Source: Modestobacter italicus
GTDB lineage: Bacteria > Actinomycetota > Actinomycetes > Mycobacteriales > Geodermatophilaceae
Direction of reading: 5' to 3'
Length of the DNA stretch: 64,000 nucleotides
Assembly: GCF_000306785.1 (NCBI RefSeq)
Contig: NC_017955.1
Span: forward strand, 5,270,001-5,334,000
The notes under the pieces: model-generated
What the model was told of the DNA's origin: nothing
Seen by the model: only the letters and a program-made list of their open reading frames with translations
Databases searched by the model: none
In this document: positions 44,879 through 53,144 of the stretch, piece after piece
Layout: each line of letters starts with the position of its first letter
Position numbering within the stretch: the stretch's first letter is position 1
Position numbers and translations under genes: made by a program

Positions 44879-45187
44879 TCACACCCCGCCGTCGGCACCC
44901 CACTCGGCGAGGAAGGCGGCCGGGCTGAGCTCGGCCAGGTGGCGCTGCACCAGGCCGAGCATCTCGCCCGGCACGTTGGGGTCCCCGGCGGACACCCGCA
45001 CCACCTCGGCGCCGTCGGCGCGGCGGGTGACCACCACGTCGCTGAGCGAGGGCTGCGGGAGCAGGCCCCAGGCGAGCTCGGCTGCGAACGCGGCGAGCAA
45101 CCGCGCGCTGCGCACCACGCGGCCACCCGGCCGCGGCTGGAGCGTGGCGGTGTAGACGTCGGCGGCGCGCTCCTCGGCTGCGGTCAC
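44879..45187 (-). CDS. Small hypothetical protein
   Basis: This 102-residue protein has an N-terminal helix (TAAEERAADVYTATL), then RSARLLAAFAAELAWGLLP, a strand pair (DVVVTRRADGAEVVRVSAG) and a C-terminal helix (MLGLVQRHLAELSPAAFLAEWG). It looks like a soluble alpha/beta protein; no family is recognised. The GTG at 45187 is the first reasonable start after the dehydratase gene. It lies in the same direction as the carbonic anhydrase gene. Confidence 0.65.
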   Translation of the reverse strand: MTAAEERAADVYTATLQPRPGGRVVRSARLLAAFAAELAWGLLPQPSLSDVVVTRRADGAEVVRVSAGDPNVPGEMLGLVQRHLAELSPAAFLAEWGADGGV

Positions 45188-45212
45188 CGGGCCAGGGTGG
45201 CCGACGCGGAGG

Positions 45213-46103
45213 TCAGAGGTCCACCTCGGCGAGCACCCGGGGGACCTCGGGGGGCAGCTCGCGGGCCAGGAAGCCGAGCCGGCCGACCGTCGCGGCCAGC
45301 CGCTCGCCCGCCCGGCCGTGCAGGTAGGAGGCCCACACCGCGGCCTGGTCCGGCTCGGCCCCGCGGGCCAGCAGCCCCGCGACCACCCCGGCCCGCACGT
45401 CACCGGAGCCGGAGACGCCGAGCCCCGCACCGCCGCTCTCGTCCTCCCACAGCCGCCCGTCCGGCCCGGCCACCCAGCTGGTCGCGCCGCCCAGGCCCAC
45501 GGTCGCGTGCGCCTGCTCGGCCAGCCGGCGCGCGCAGCCGGCCGGGTCGTCCTCGACCTCGTCGGCGTCGACGTGCAGCGAGATCGCCAGCTCGGTCGGG
45601 TTGGGCGTCAGCACCACCCGGCCTCCCAGGTGGTGCAGGCAGCCCGGGTCGGCGGTGACCGCGGCCAGCCCGAGCGCGTCCAGCACCACCGGGGACTTCA
45701 GCTCCGGCAGCAGCGCCTCCACCAGGGCCTGCGTCTGCTCCCGGTCGGCCATCCCCGGGCCGACGAGCACCGCGGACGCCTTCTGCACCAGGTCCAGGAA
45801 CAGCTCGACCGACGAGCCCTCGATGGCGCCGGCCTCGGTCGACGGCACGCCGCGGACCAGCGCCTCCGGCAGCGCGATGGACACGTGCGGGGCGACCTTC
45901 GACGGGACGACGACCTGCAGCTTGCCCGCGCCGGAGCGCAGCGCCGCCTCGGCCGCCAGGGTCACCGCGCCGAGGGTCTCGGTGCTGCCGCCGACCACCA
46001 GGATCGAGCCGCGGGACTCCTTGCCCCCGGTCGGCTCGGGCAACCGCCAGCCGCGCAGCACCTGCGGGGTGACCAGGGTGGCATCAGGCTGGGGACGGGA
46101 CAT
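45213..46103 (-). CDS. nnrD: ADP-dependent NAD(P)H-hydrate dehydratase (NnrD)
   Basis: This 296-residue carbohydrate-kinase-fold enzyme repairs damaged NADHX/NADPHX. Family blocks are SRGSILVVGGSTETLGAVTLAAEAALRSGAGKLQVV, LVGPGM, VVLDALGLAAV, VVLTPNPTELA and the GSGDVRAGVVAGLLARG active site, where the usual GTGD has Ser. It lacks the fused epimerase domain. The ATG lies 20 bases inside the phosphatase gene, so the two are coupled. Confidence 0.9.
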   Translation of the reverse strand: MSRPQPDATLVTPQVLRGWRLPEPTGGKESRGSILVVGGSTETLGAVTLAAEAALRSGAGKLQVVVPSKVAPHVSIALPEALVRGVPSTEAGAIEGSSVELFLDLVQKASAVLVGPGMADREQTQALVEALLPELKSPVVLDALGLAAVTADPGCLHHLGGRVVLTPNPTELAISLHVDADEVEDDPAGCARRLAEQAHATVGLGGATSWVAGPDGRLWEDESGGAGLGVSGSGDVRAGVVAGLLARGAEPDQAAVWASYLHGRAGERLAATVGRLGFLARELPPEVPRVLAEVDL

Positions 46104-46833
46104 CGTTCTCCTCGGTCACGGGGGCCTCGTCGTCCGGGTGGTCGTCGAGGTGCTCGACACCGTTGAAGGTGACGAGCCGGAAGCGTCCGTCGGACAGCTC
46201 GTACCGGGTCACCGAGGTGTTGGCGATCTGGTCGCCCCGGTCGATCTCCAGCAGCTGGGGCTCGGTGAGCTCCTCCAGCACGTACCGGAACACCATGACC
46301 ACGGCCTGGTGCGAGACGCAGAGCAGCCGCTCGCCGTCGTGCCGCAGCGCCTCGGTGGCCAGCAGGCTGCGCACCCGCAGCGCGACGTCGGCCCAGCTCT
46401 CGCCGCCCGGGGGGCGGTAGTAGAACTTGCCCAGCAGGTCGCGGCGGCGCGCCTCGTCGGGGTACGCCTCGCGGATCCCGTCCCGGGTCATCCCGTCGAA
46501 GGCGCCGAAGTCCCGCTCCCGCAGCCGCTCGTCGTACCGGATGGTCAGGTCCGCACCGCTGGCCGCGACCGCCCGCTGCGCAGTGGCCGCCGCCCGGGTG
46601 AACGGGGAGCTGAGCACGGTGGTCGGCCGCTCGCCGGCGGGCAGCCCCGCCAGCCAGCTGCCGAGCGCGTCGGCCTGGGACTCCCCGGTGGACGACAGCG
46701 GGACGTCGGGGTCGCGGACGTCGAGCTCGAGCCGCCCCGAGCCCTGCTCGTGCGCCTGGGCATCGGCCAGGTTGCCCATGCTCTCGCCGTGGCGCACCAG
46801 CCACAGCGCGCTGGGGCCCGGTGACTGCGCCAT
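46084..46833 (-). CDS. Histidine phosphatase (phosphoglycerate mutase-like)
   Basis: This 249-residue protein has the RHG motif in LWLVRHGESMGN near residue 15 with the phospho-acceptor His. The second conserved Arg is in SSPFTRAAATAQ, the acid in ERDFGAFDGMTRDGI and the second His in LCVSHQAVVMVF. The substrate is unknown. It is fused in expression with NnrD through a 20-base overlap. Confidence 0.9.
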   Translation of the reverse strand: MAQSPGPSALWLVRHGESMGNLADAQAHEQGSGRLELDVRDPDVPLSSTGESQADALGSWLAGLPAGERPTTVLSSPFTRAAATAQRAVAASGADLTIRYDERLRERDFGAFDGMTRDGIREAYPDEARRRDLLGKFYYRPPGGESWADVALRVRSLLATEALRHDGERLLCVSHQAVVMVFRYVLEELTEPQLLEIDRGDQIANTSVTRYELSDGRFRLVTFNGVEHLDDHPDDEAPVTEENDVPSPA

Positions 46834-46957
46834 GGAGGGTCCCCGTCCGTCGTCGCGGCGCCGCTGACCGGGCCGTCCGCTGAGCCGTAGCCGAGGGGGC
46901 CGCTGACCAAACCGCCGGCCGCTGGACGGCGGAGGGCGCGCTCAGCACGATGGGCCC

Positions 46958-47539
46958 GTGGCCGACGACGACACCTTCGAGCGGCGGGCCTTCCCGACCG
47001 CTGCCGACTTCGACGCCTGGCTGGCCGCCGAGCACGACCGGGCGCCCGGGCTGTTCCTCCTGATCGCGAAGAAGTCCTCGGGCATCCCGTCGCTGACCGC
47101 GGCGGAGGCGGTCGAGGTGGCGCTGTGCCACGGCTGGATCGACGGCCGCGGCAACCGCGTGGACGACGACTGGTTCAGCGTCCGCTACACCCCGCGGCGG
47201 GCGAGGAGCGTGTGGTCCCAGAAGAACGTGGACACCGTGGCCCGGCTGGTCGCCGACGGCCGGATGCGGCCGGCCGGGCTCGCGCAGGTGGAGGCGGCCC
47301 GGGCCGACGGCCGGTGGGACCGCGCCTACGCCGGGTCGGCGACGATCACCGTGCCCGACGACCTGGCCGCCGCGCTGGCCGCCGAGCCCGCCGCGGAGCA
47401 GTTCTTCGCCGGGCTGGACAGCACGAACCGGTACGCCGTCCTGTGGCGGGTGCACACCGCCGCCACCCCGCGGACCCGGGCCAACCGCATCGCTGCCTGC
47501 GTCCAGATGCTCGCGGAGGGTCGCCGCTTCCACGGGTGA
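46958..47539 (+). CDS. YdeI/OmpD-associated family protein
   Basis: This 193-residue protein has the YdeI-type pattern: an N-terminal FDAWLAAEHDRAPGLFLLIAKKSSG, the block ALCHGWIDGRGNRVDDDWFSVRYTPRRARSVWSQKNV and a C-terminal helical part (FFAGLDSTNRYAVLWRVHTA). Family members are linked to bacteriocin resistance or phage-like helical repair roles without clear biochemistry. GTG start. Confidence 0.88.
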   Translation: MADDDTFERRAFPTAADFDAWLAAEHDRAPGLFLLIAKKSSGIPSLTAAEAVEVALCHGWIDGRGNRVDDDWFSVRYTPRRARSVWSQKNVDTVARLVADGRMRPAGLAQVEAARADGRWDRAYAGSATITVPDDLAAALAAEPAAEQFFAGLDSTNRYAVLWRVHTAATPRTRANRIAACVQMLAEGRRFHG

Positions 47540-47636
47540 TCGGGCACCGCCGCCGAGAGGGGTCACGGCGGGCCTCCCGAGCCGCTAGGAAGTCCGGCGA
47601 CCCAGCACCCGGCGGGGTGACCCAGGAGGCCCCTTC

Positions 47637-48977
47637 GTGACCAGCACGCTGGACCAGCTCACCGGCACCGTGCACCGCCCCGGCGACCCGGGCTACCCCG
47701 CCGCGGTGACCGGCTACAACCTCGCCGTGGTGCACGCGCCTGCCCTCGTCGTCGAGGCGCGGACGGCCGGGGACGTCGCCGCCGCCGTCCGGTACGCGGC
47801 CGCGGAGGGGCTCGCGGTGACGGTGCAGAACACCGGGCACGGCGCCCGCCACCCGGTCGGGGCCGACACGCTGCTGCTGCGCACCGGCGCGCTGGACGAC
47901 GTCGCCGTGGACCCGGTCGGCCGCACGGTGACCGTCGGCGCCGGCGTCACCAGCGGCCAGGTGGCGGCCGCCACCGCACCGCACGGGTTGGCGATGGTCG
48001 CCGGCTCGGCCCCGTCGGTCGGCGTGGTCGGGATGACCGTCGGCGGCGGGATGGGCCCGCTGGCCCGCGCGCTGGGCTTCGCCGCCGACCGGGTGCGCAG
48101 CTTCGAGGTGGTGACCGCCGACGGCGAGCAGCGGCACGTGTCCGCCGGCAGCGAGCCCGACCTGTTCTTCGCGCTGCGCGGCGGCGGTGGCGGGTTCGCC
48201 GTGGTCACCGCGCTGACCGCGGACCTGGTGGAGCTGCCCGGCTTCTGGGGCGGCGCGGTGTTCTTCCCCGGCGCGGAGGCGGCCGCCGTCCTGCACGCCT
48301 GGCGCACCTGGGCGCCCACGCTGCCTCCCGAGGTGACCACCTCGATCGCGCTGCTCCGGCTGCCGCCCCTGCCGCAGCTCCCCCCTCCGCTGCGCGGGCA
48401 GTTCCTGGTGCACCTGCGGATCGCCTCGACCGGCTCGCCGGCCGACGGCGAGGCGCTGCTGGCGCCGATGCGGGCGGTGGCCCCGGTGGTGGTCGACACC
48501 GTCGGCCCGCGGCCCTACACCGAGATCGGCGCCGTCCACCTCGACCCCGAGGAGCCGGCGCCCGCCGCGGATTCCGGCTGCCTGCTCGGCGGGCTGCCCG
48601 CCGAGGCGGTCGACGCGCTGCTCGCCCTGGCCGGGCCGGGGGTGGAGACCTCGCTGCTGGCGGTGGAGCTGCGCCAGCTCGGCGGGGCGCTCGCGGTGCA
48701 CCCGGCGGTGCCGGACGCGGTGAGCGGCCGGGACGCCGCGTTCTCGCTGTTCGCGGTCGGGGTGCTCGCCCCGCCGGTCGCCGCGCAGGTGCCCGACGCC
48801 GTCCGGGCGGCGGTCGCGGCGGTGGCACCGTGGCGGTCGGGCGTGCAGTACGCCTTCGCGTGCGGTCAGGACCTCACCGACGCGTGGAGCCCGGACGTGC
48901 TGGCGCGGCTGCAGCAGGTCGCCCGGGACCGCGACCCGCACGGCCTGCTGCGCCCCGCCCAGCCGCTGCCCGCCTGA
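47637..48977 (+). CDS. FAD-binding oxidoreductase (berberine-bridge-like)
   Basis: This 446-residue PCMH-type flavoprotein has an FAD-binding domain at about 30-200 with VTVQNTGHGARHP, where the His is the usual covalent FAD site, and AGSAPSVGVVGMTVGGGMGPLARALG. The substrate domain follows, and the short BBE tail DPHGLLRPAQPLP closes the protein. The second covalent Cys of bicovalent enzymes is not seen. Likely substrates are sugars or alcohols. GTG start with AGGAGG upstream. Confidence 0.9.
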   Translation: MTSTLDQLTGTVHRPGDPGYPAAVTGYNLAVVHAPALVVEARTAGDVAAAVRYAAAEGLAVTVQNTGHGARHPVGADTLLLRTGALDDVAVDPVGRTVTVGAGVTSGQVAAATAPHGLAMVAGSAPSVGVVGMTVGGGMGPLARALGFAADRVRSFEVVTADGEQRHVSAGSEPDLFFALRGGGGGFAVVTALTADLVELPGFWGGAVFFPGAEAAAVLHAWRTWAPTLPPEVTTSIALLRLPPLPQLPPPLRGQFLVHLRIASTGSPADGEALLAPMRAVAPVVVDTVGPRPYTEIGAVHLDPEEPAPAADSGCLLGGLPAEAVDALLALAGPGVETSLLAVELRQLGGALAVHPAVPDAVSGRDAAFSLFAVGVLAPPVAAQVPDAVRAAVAAVAPWRSGVQYAFACGQDLTDAWSPDVLARLQQVARDRDPHGLLRPAQPLPA

Positions 48978-48986
48978 CGCCCGGCG

Positions 48987-49988
48987 TCAGCCGGTGACGC
49001 GACGGGCGCCGACGTAGCCGCTCATGTCCACGCTCGTCACCGAGACCGGCTTGCCCGGTGTCCGCGCGTGCACCATCTGACCGTTGCCGATGTAGAGGCC
49101 GACGTGGCTGACCGGCGAGAAGAAGAACACCAGGTCGCCGGGCTGCAGCTCGGCTCGGGACACCGCCGCGCCCATCGTGGACTGGGCCCGGCTGGAGTGC
49201 GGGAGGGTGACCCCGGCGGCGGCGTAGGCGTAGGAGGTCAGGCCGGAGCAGTCGAAGGCGTCCGGCCCGCTCGCGCCGAACACGTAGGCGTCGCCGACCT
49301 GGGCGAGCGCGGTCTGCACGGCGACGTCCGCGGCCTCCGTCGGCGCGGGTGCCGGCCGGGCGGTCACGTCCGGCCCTGCGACGGCCGTCTGCACGCGCGC
49401 GCGGTCGGCGGCGCTGAGCCGGTCGAGGTCCGCCTCGTAGCCGGCCAGCTCGCCGTTGAGCTGGGCCTTCCGCGCCTGCAGGTCGGACACCGCCGCGTCG
49501 GCGGTGTCGGCGGCGGCCAGTGCATCGGCCCGGGCCCGGTCTGCCGTCGCCCGGGCGTCGACTGCAGCAGCGACGACGGCGTCAGCGTGCGACGCGAGCT
49601 GGTCCAAGGTGTTCATCTGCTGGACGAGCTCGTCGGCCGAGCCGCTGGTGAGGAAGGCAGCGAGCCGGCCGCGGGTGGTCCCCACGTAGCCCGTCTGCGC
49701 GATGGCCCGCAACTGCGGCGCGAGCACGTCCAGCCGCGCCTGAGCTGCTGTGGCAGCGGCTGCCGCCACGTCTGCGGCGGCTCGTTGCTGGTCGGCCGCA
49801 ACCGTGGCCTGGTGCACCTGCTCGTCCAGGACGCTGAGCTGCTGAGCGGCGGTGGTGACGGCCTGCCGGGCGTCGGCGGCGGTGGCCGGGGCGGCGGAGC
49901 TGGTTGTCGGGGTGAGGACGACGGCGACTCCGGCGGTCAGCGCGAGGGCGGCGGCACGCGTCCACCGTCGCGTGGTCGATCGGGTCAC
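48987..49988 (-). CDS. Secreted NlpC/P60 peptidoglycan hydrolase
   Basis: This 333-residue RipA/Rpf-interacting type cell-wall peptidase has a signal peptide (residues 1-32, AALALTAGVAVVLTPTTSSAAPA) and a long coiled coil at 33-210 rich in Ala/Asp. The C-terminal NlpC/P60 domain starts at about 225 with catalytic Cys in FDCSGLTSYAYAAAG, His in SHVGLYIGNG and a further His in MVHART. The coiled coil probably auto-inhibits or localises it. A TTGACA-like element at 50076-50081 (minus) may be its promoter. Confidence 0.93.
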   Translation of the reverse strand: MTRSTTRRWTRAAALALTAGVAVVLTPTTSSAAPATAADARQAVTTAAQQLSVLDEQVHQATVAADQQRAAADVAAAAATAAQARLDVLAPQLRAIAQTGYVGTTRGRLAAFLTSGSADELVQQMNTLDQLASHADAVVAAAVDARATADRARADALAAADTADAAVSDLQARKAQLNGELAGYEADLDRLSAADRARVQTAVAGPDVTARPAPAPTEAADVAVQTALAQVGDAYVFGASGPDAFDCSGLTSYAYAAAGVTLPHSSRAQSTMGAAVSRAELQPGDLVFFFSPVSHVGLYIGNGQMVHARTPGKPVSVTSVDMSGYVGARRVTG

Positions 49989-50054
49989 GAGAGGCCTCCG
50001 TCTGCGCGCGTCCCGCCCGGGGAGGGGCGACGGGGACCGCGTGCGTCAGGACGG

Positions 50055-50081
50055 AAGGTAGGGAGATCGCGACCTTGTCAA
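50055..50081 (-). promoter_or_regulatory. Possible promoter of the NlpC/P60 gene
   Basis: On the minus strand TTGACA is followed after 15 bases by TACCTT. The -35 is perfect but the spacing is short, so confidence is limited. Confidence 0.35.
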
Positions 50082-50121
50082 GAGCTCCGGCGCGCCGGGA
50101 CCGATCGGTCCGCAGGCGACC

Positions 50122-50601
50122 TCAGTCCCACAGGCCCCGTGCGCCACTCCCGCCCCGGGCGTACGGGACCAGGCGGTCCGCGACGGCACCGGTGGTGAAG
50201 GAGTAGACGGCCTTGTGCGCCACGTCGACGACCTGGTCGCGCCGGGACCAGGTCCACGGCGGCGCGCCGACGCCGGTGACGTTCTCCAGCGTCTGGTCCA
50301 CGGCCAGCCGGACGACGGTGTGCCAGGCCGAGGCGCGCGGGCCGCGCAGCCCGGCGGCCGACCAGACGCCCCGCAGCGCGCCGACGGCGGCACCGGTGCC
50401 CCAGTGCATGAGGTGGTTGCGCACCGGCGGGCGCGCCGACCCCGGCAGCCGGCGGCCGGTGACCAGCGCGGTCAACGTGCGGGCCGGCACGTAGGAGTCG
50501 GGCCGGTGGGTGACCTGCTGCTCGAGCTTCTCCCCCGCGGTCATCACGGCGACGCCGGCGAGGCCGGCCAGTGCTCCACGTGCTGCTGCTCGCGCCCACA
50601 T
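50122..50601 (-). CDS. Hypothetical membrane-associated protein
   Basis: This 159-residue protein starts with a hydrophobic stretch (AARGALAGLAGVAVMTAGEKLEQQVT), then HLMHWGTGAAVGALRGVWSAAG and a C-terminal HKAVYSFTTGAVADRL. Gly-rich helices with a conserved-looking MHWGTG-like block recall small DUF1440/YagU-like membrane proteins, but I cannot assign it. ATG start at 50601. Confidence 0.7.
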   Translation of the reverse strand: MWARAAARGALAGLAGVAVMTAGEKLEQQVTHRPDSYVPARTLTALVTGRRLPGSARPPVRNHLMHWGTGAAVGALRGVWSAAGLRGPRASAWHTVVRLAVDQTLENVTGVGAPPWTWSRRDQVVDVAHKAVYSFTTGAVADRLVPYARGGSGARGLWD

Positions 50602-50639
50602 GGCCGGGGGACTACCCCGCGACCGGGGCCGGACACGCG

Positions 50640-50676
50640 ACGAGCCGCCCGCGGGTTCCCCCGGCGGGCGGCTCGT
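50640..50676. terminator. Hairpin downstream of the Cys-rich gene
   Basis: ACGAGCCGCCCGC and GCGGGCGGCTCGT (13 bp, perfect) are separated by 11 bases. It ends the Cys-rich gene on the minus strand. Confidence 0.65.
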
Positions 50677-50691
50677 GGTGCGGTCGGGTGG

Positions 50692-50997
50692 TCAGCCCGC
50701 GGCGGGCTCCCTGGCCTCGAGCGCCTCGAGGGCGGCGACGTCGCGGAGGATGGCGGACAGCTCGGCGGAGCTCCAGGACTCGCAGCAGTCGCAGTCACCG
50801 GTGTCGGTGAAGCTGCGCAGCCCGAGGCTGCCGCCGGCCTGGTCCTCGGCGAGGGCGAGCTGGCCGTCGTCGGGGTTGCGGTGGCACCGGCAGGACGAGA
50901 CGCACATGCCCAGCCCCCAGCCCGAGACGATCACCGACGGGCCGTTCTCGTGCACCTTGCCCAGCTGGAAGATGGAAGGCTTCTGGCAGTACGTCAT
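50692..50997 (-). CDS. Small Cys-rich protein, possible metal binder
   Basis: This 101-residue protein has seven cysteines: Cys4, a MCVSSCRCH cluster (32, 36, 38 plus His39) and a CDCC cluster (69, 71, 72). The arrangement suggests a zinc or iron-sulfur site. The C-terminus is an acidic Ala/Leu helix. The ATG at 50997 has GGGGAG upstream; an in-frame Met at 51024 would add nine residues. No family is recognised. It lies just downstream of the Nit1C-type operon terminator, on the same strand. Confidence 0.7.
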   Translation of the reverse strand: MTYCQKPSIFQLGKVHENGPSVIVSGWGLGMCVSSCRCHRNPDDGQLALAEDQAGGSLGLRSFTDTGDCDCCESWSSAELSAILRDVAALEALEAREPAAG

Positions 50998-51067
50998 GTC
51001 GGGCTCCCCTCGCCGTCCTGCCACGGCGGGCAGGGGGTCGTCATCGGCGTTCGAGGGGAAGTAGACA

Positions 51068-51114
51068 CGAACCGCGTTTCATGTCCGCGTCAGCGGGGCA
51101 CGAAACGCGGTTCG
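51068..51114. terminator. Stem-loop spanning the end of the Nit1C-type operon
   Basis: CGAACCGCGTTTC and GAAACGCGGTTCG (13 bp, perfect) flank the glycosyltransferase stop codon. It probably terminates the long minus-strand operon. Confidence 0.65.
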
Positions 51115-52235
51115 GTCGATTCGTCCTGCTCATCCGTCACACCGGCCCCCGGGGACGCTCCCGCCACCAGCGTCCCGTACAGCCGGAGGTGCGCCGCCGC
51201 GGCGGCGTCCCAGCTGGCACCCCGGGCCAGCGCCCGCCCCGCCGACCGGCGCTCCTCGTCGACCGGGGCGAGCAGCGCCCTCGCCATCCCCGCCGGGTCG
51301 GCGGCGAACGCGGCGGCGTCGCCGAACACCTCGCGCAGCACCGGCAGGTCCCGGGTCACCACCGGCACGCCGGCCGCGAGCGCCTCCATCGCGGCCAGCC
51401 CGAAGCCCTCCTTGACCGACGGGAAGGCGAACACGTCGGCGGCGGCGACCAGGGCCGGCAGCCGGTCGTGGTCGACCGGTCCGAGGACCACCGGCGCCAC
51501 CCCGAGCTCCGCGGCCCGGTCCAGCACCCGGGCCCGGTAGTCGCGGTAGTCGAACAGCGTCTCCCCACCGGCCACCACGAGGGAGAGCTCGGGCCGCTGC
51601 TGGCGGACCAGCGCGAAGGCCTCGACCAGGTCCAGCGTCCCCTTGCGCGGCTCGATACCCCCGACCGCCAGCACGTACCGGCCCAGCCGGTCCCGCCACG
51701 CGCGCCGGCCGGGCTCCCCCGCGGGGCCCGCCGCGGCGGCGAAGCGGTCGGCCTCCACGCCGTTGCCGATCACGGTCGCCACCCGGCCCCAGCCGGTGGC
51801 CACCTCGGCGGCGACGGCCGCCGAGACGCAGACCAGCGCGCGCGGCTGCACGATGGCCCGCTCGTGGCAGGCGGCCAGCGCCGGCGTGGTGAAGGTGTCC
51901 AGGTGGTGGACCGTGCGCACGCACCCGGGGACGGCGTTGGCGCTGATGCAGTCCTGGGCGTGGACGACGTCGTAGCCGCCGGTGAACGCCGCCCCGAGCA
52001 CCTCGATCGACCGCAGGATCCGGGTGCCGACGTCCTCGTCCGGCACGTCGGGGAAGGGCACCAGGCGCAGCGTGACCGCCGGGTCCACCGGCCGGAAGAA
52101 CGCGGTGTCCCCGCCGCGGCCCAGCGACCACACGCTGACGTCGTGCCCGGCCCGGGCCATCGCCTCGGCCAGGGCCAGGGTGTGCACCACCCCGCCCCGC
52201 GGCTTCGTGGAGTAGGTGAGCAGCGCGATCCTCAC
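51090..52235 (-). CDS. Glycosyltransferase family 4 (MSMEG_0565 type)
   Basis: This 381-residue GT-B glycosyltransferase has RIALLTYSTKPRGGVVHTLALAEAMARAGHDVSVWSLGRGG, VVHAQDCISAN, YVLAVGGIEPRKGTLDLVEAF (nucleotide-sugar site) and FPSVKEGFGLAAMEALAAGVPVV (EX7E). It is the glycosyltransferase that accompanies nitrogen-starvation nitrilase clusters in mycobacteria (MSMEG_0565 group). Its role there is unknown. It is the last gene of the operon. Its ATG overlaps the preceding gene's stop by four bases. Confidence 0.88.
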   Translation of the reverse strand: MRIALLTYSTKPRGGVVHTLALAEAMARAGHDVSVWSLGRGGDTAFFRPVDPAVTLRLVPFPDVPDEDVGTRILRSIEVLGAAFTGGYDVVHAQDCISANAVPGCVRTVHHLDTFTTPALAACHERAIVQPRALVCVSAAVAAEVATGWGRVATVIGNGVEADRFAAAAGPAGEPGRRAWRDRLGRYVLAVGGIEPRKGTLDLVEAFALVRQQRPELSLVVAGGETLFDYRDYRARVLDRAAELGVAPVVLGPVDHDRLPALVAAADVFAFPSVKEGFGLAAMEALAAGVPVVTRDLPVLREVFGDAAAFAADPAGMARALLAPVDEERRSAGRALARGASWDAAAAAHLRLYGTLVAGASPGAGVTDEQDESTEPRFVPR

Positions 52236-53047
52236 CCGTACGCCTCCGGCTTCAGCTCGCGCAGGTGGTCCAGCACCAGCCGCGCCCGGCCGACCTCGGC
52301 GGCGACGTCGAGGTCGGCCACCGCCAGCCCCGCCTTGGCCCAGGTGCGGGCGAGCACGTCACCGCCCGGGCCGACCACCTTCGACTGGCCGAGGAAGCGC
52401 AGCCGGCCCATCGCGCCGGTCTGGTTGGCCGACACCCACACCACCTGGTTCTCCGCGGCGCGGGCGCAGTCGTAGAGGTCGAACAGCCGGGACTGGCGGT
52501 CCTGCACCAGCCGGGGCGCCCGGTTGGTCAGGCTCGCCGGCCAGGCCGACAGGCAGGCCACCAGCTGCGCACCGCGGCCGGCGAGGGTGCGGGCGGCCTC
52601 CGGGAAGGTCTTGTCGTAGTCGATGAGCATGCCCATCCGGCCCAGCGGGGTGTCGAAGGCGGCGAACCCGTCGCCGGCGGCGTAGGCGGGGAGCTCGCCG
52701 GCCGGCTGGTGCACCTTGCGGTGCCGGCCCAGCACGCCGTCCCCGGTGACGCAGACGGCGCTGTTGAAGCACCGGTCACCGGCGCTCTCCCGGTAGCCGA
52801 CGCAGACCACCATGTCCCCCGCGGCGGCGGCGACCCGGGCCAGCTCGGGCGACCCGGCGTCCAGCGCCGGCGGCAGCCCGGTGTCGTCCCCGGGACCGAG
52901 GCCGCCCAGGTACCCGCCGAGCGTGGCGTCCGGGAACACCAGCAGCCCGACGTCCTGGCTGCGCGCGTCGGCGACGATCCCCTCGATCTTGGCCACGCAC
53001 TGCCCGACGTCCCGCCCGAAGTGCGCCGACACCGCCGCCACCCTCAC
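52232..53047 (-). CDS. Nitrilase-fold protein lacking the catalytic Cys and Glu
   Basis: This 271-residue carbon-nitrogen hydrolase fold protein aligns closely with the nitrilase at 54476-55336. The catalytic Cys position reads MLIDYDKTFPEA (Asp) where the other has MMICYDKAFPEA (Cys), and the catalytic Glu of LPEATLGGY is Asp (FPDATLGGY). The Lys is kept (HRKVHQP). The codon is GAC for Asp, clear in the sequence. It should therefore not hydrolyse nitriles by the standard mechanism and may be a partner or regulator. ATG start. Confidence 0.9.
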   Translation of the reverse strand: MRVAAVSAHFGRDVGQCVAKIEGIVADARSQDVGLLVFPDATLGGYLGGLGPGDDTGLPPALDAGSPELARVAAAAGDMVVCVGYRESAGDRCFNSAVCVTGDGVLGRHRKVHQPAGELPAYAAGDGFAAFDTPLGRMGMLIDYDKTFPEAARTLAGRGAQLVACLSAWPASLTNRAPRLVQDRQSRLFDLYDCARAAENQVVWVSANQTGAMGRLRFLGQSKVVGPGGDVLARTWAKAGLAVADLDVAAEVGRARLVLDHLRELKPEAYG

Positions 53048-53061
53048 GGCTGCCCCTTGAC

Positions 53062-53127
53062 GGTTTCGGCGCCGAAACCTGCGAGGGGTTCGGCGCCGAA
53101 ACCGGTGCGGGGTTCGGCGCCGGGACC
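53062..53127. repeat. Three tandem copies of a palindromic unit
   Basis: GGTTTCGGCGCCGAAACC (perfect palindrome) is followed by a near-identical copy at 53087-53103 and a degenerate third at 53111-53127, with a period of 24-25 bases. It fills the 97-base gap inside the operon between the flavoprotein and the nitrilase-like gene. Confidence 0.8.
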
Positions 53128-53144
53128 TCGAGTGGGCGTGGGCG

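Noticed and set aside
49989-50100. Possible c-di-AMP riboswitch ahead of the NlpC/P60 gene
   Set aside because: This class often precedes cell-wall hydrolases, but the conserved blocks are not recognisable here.
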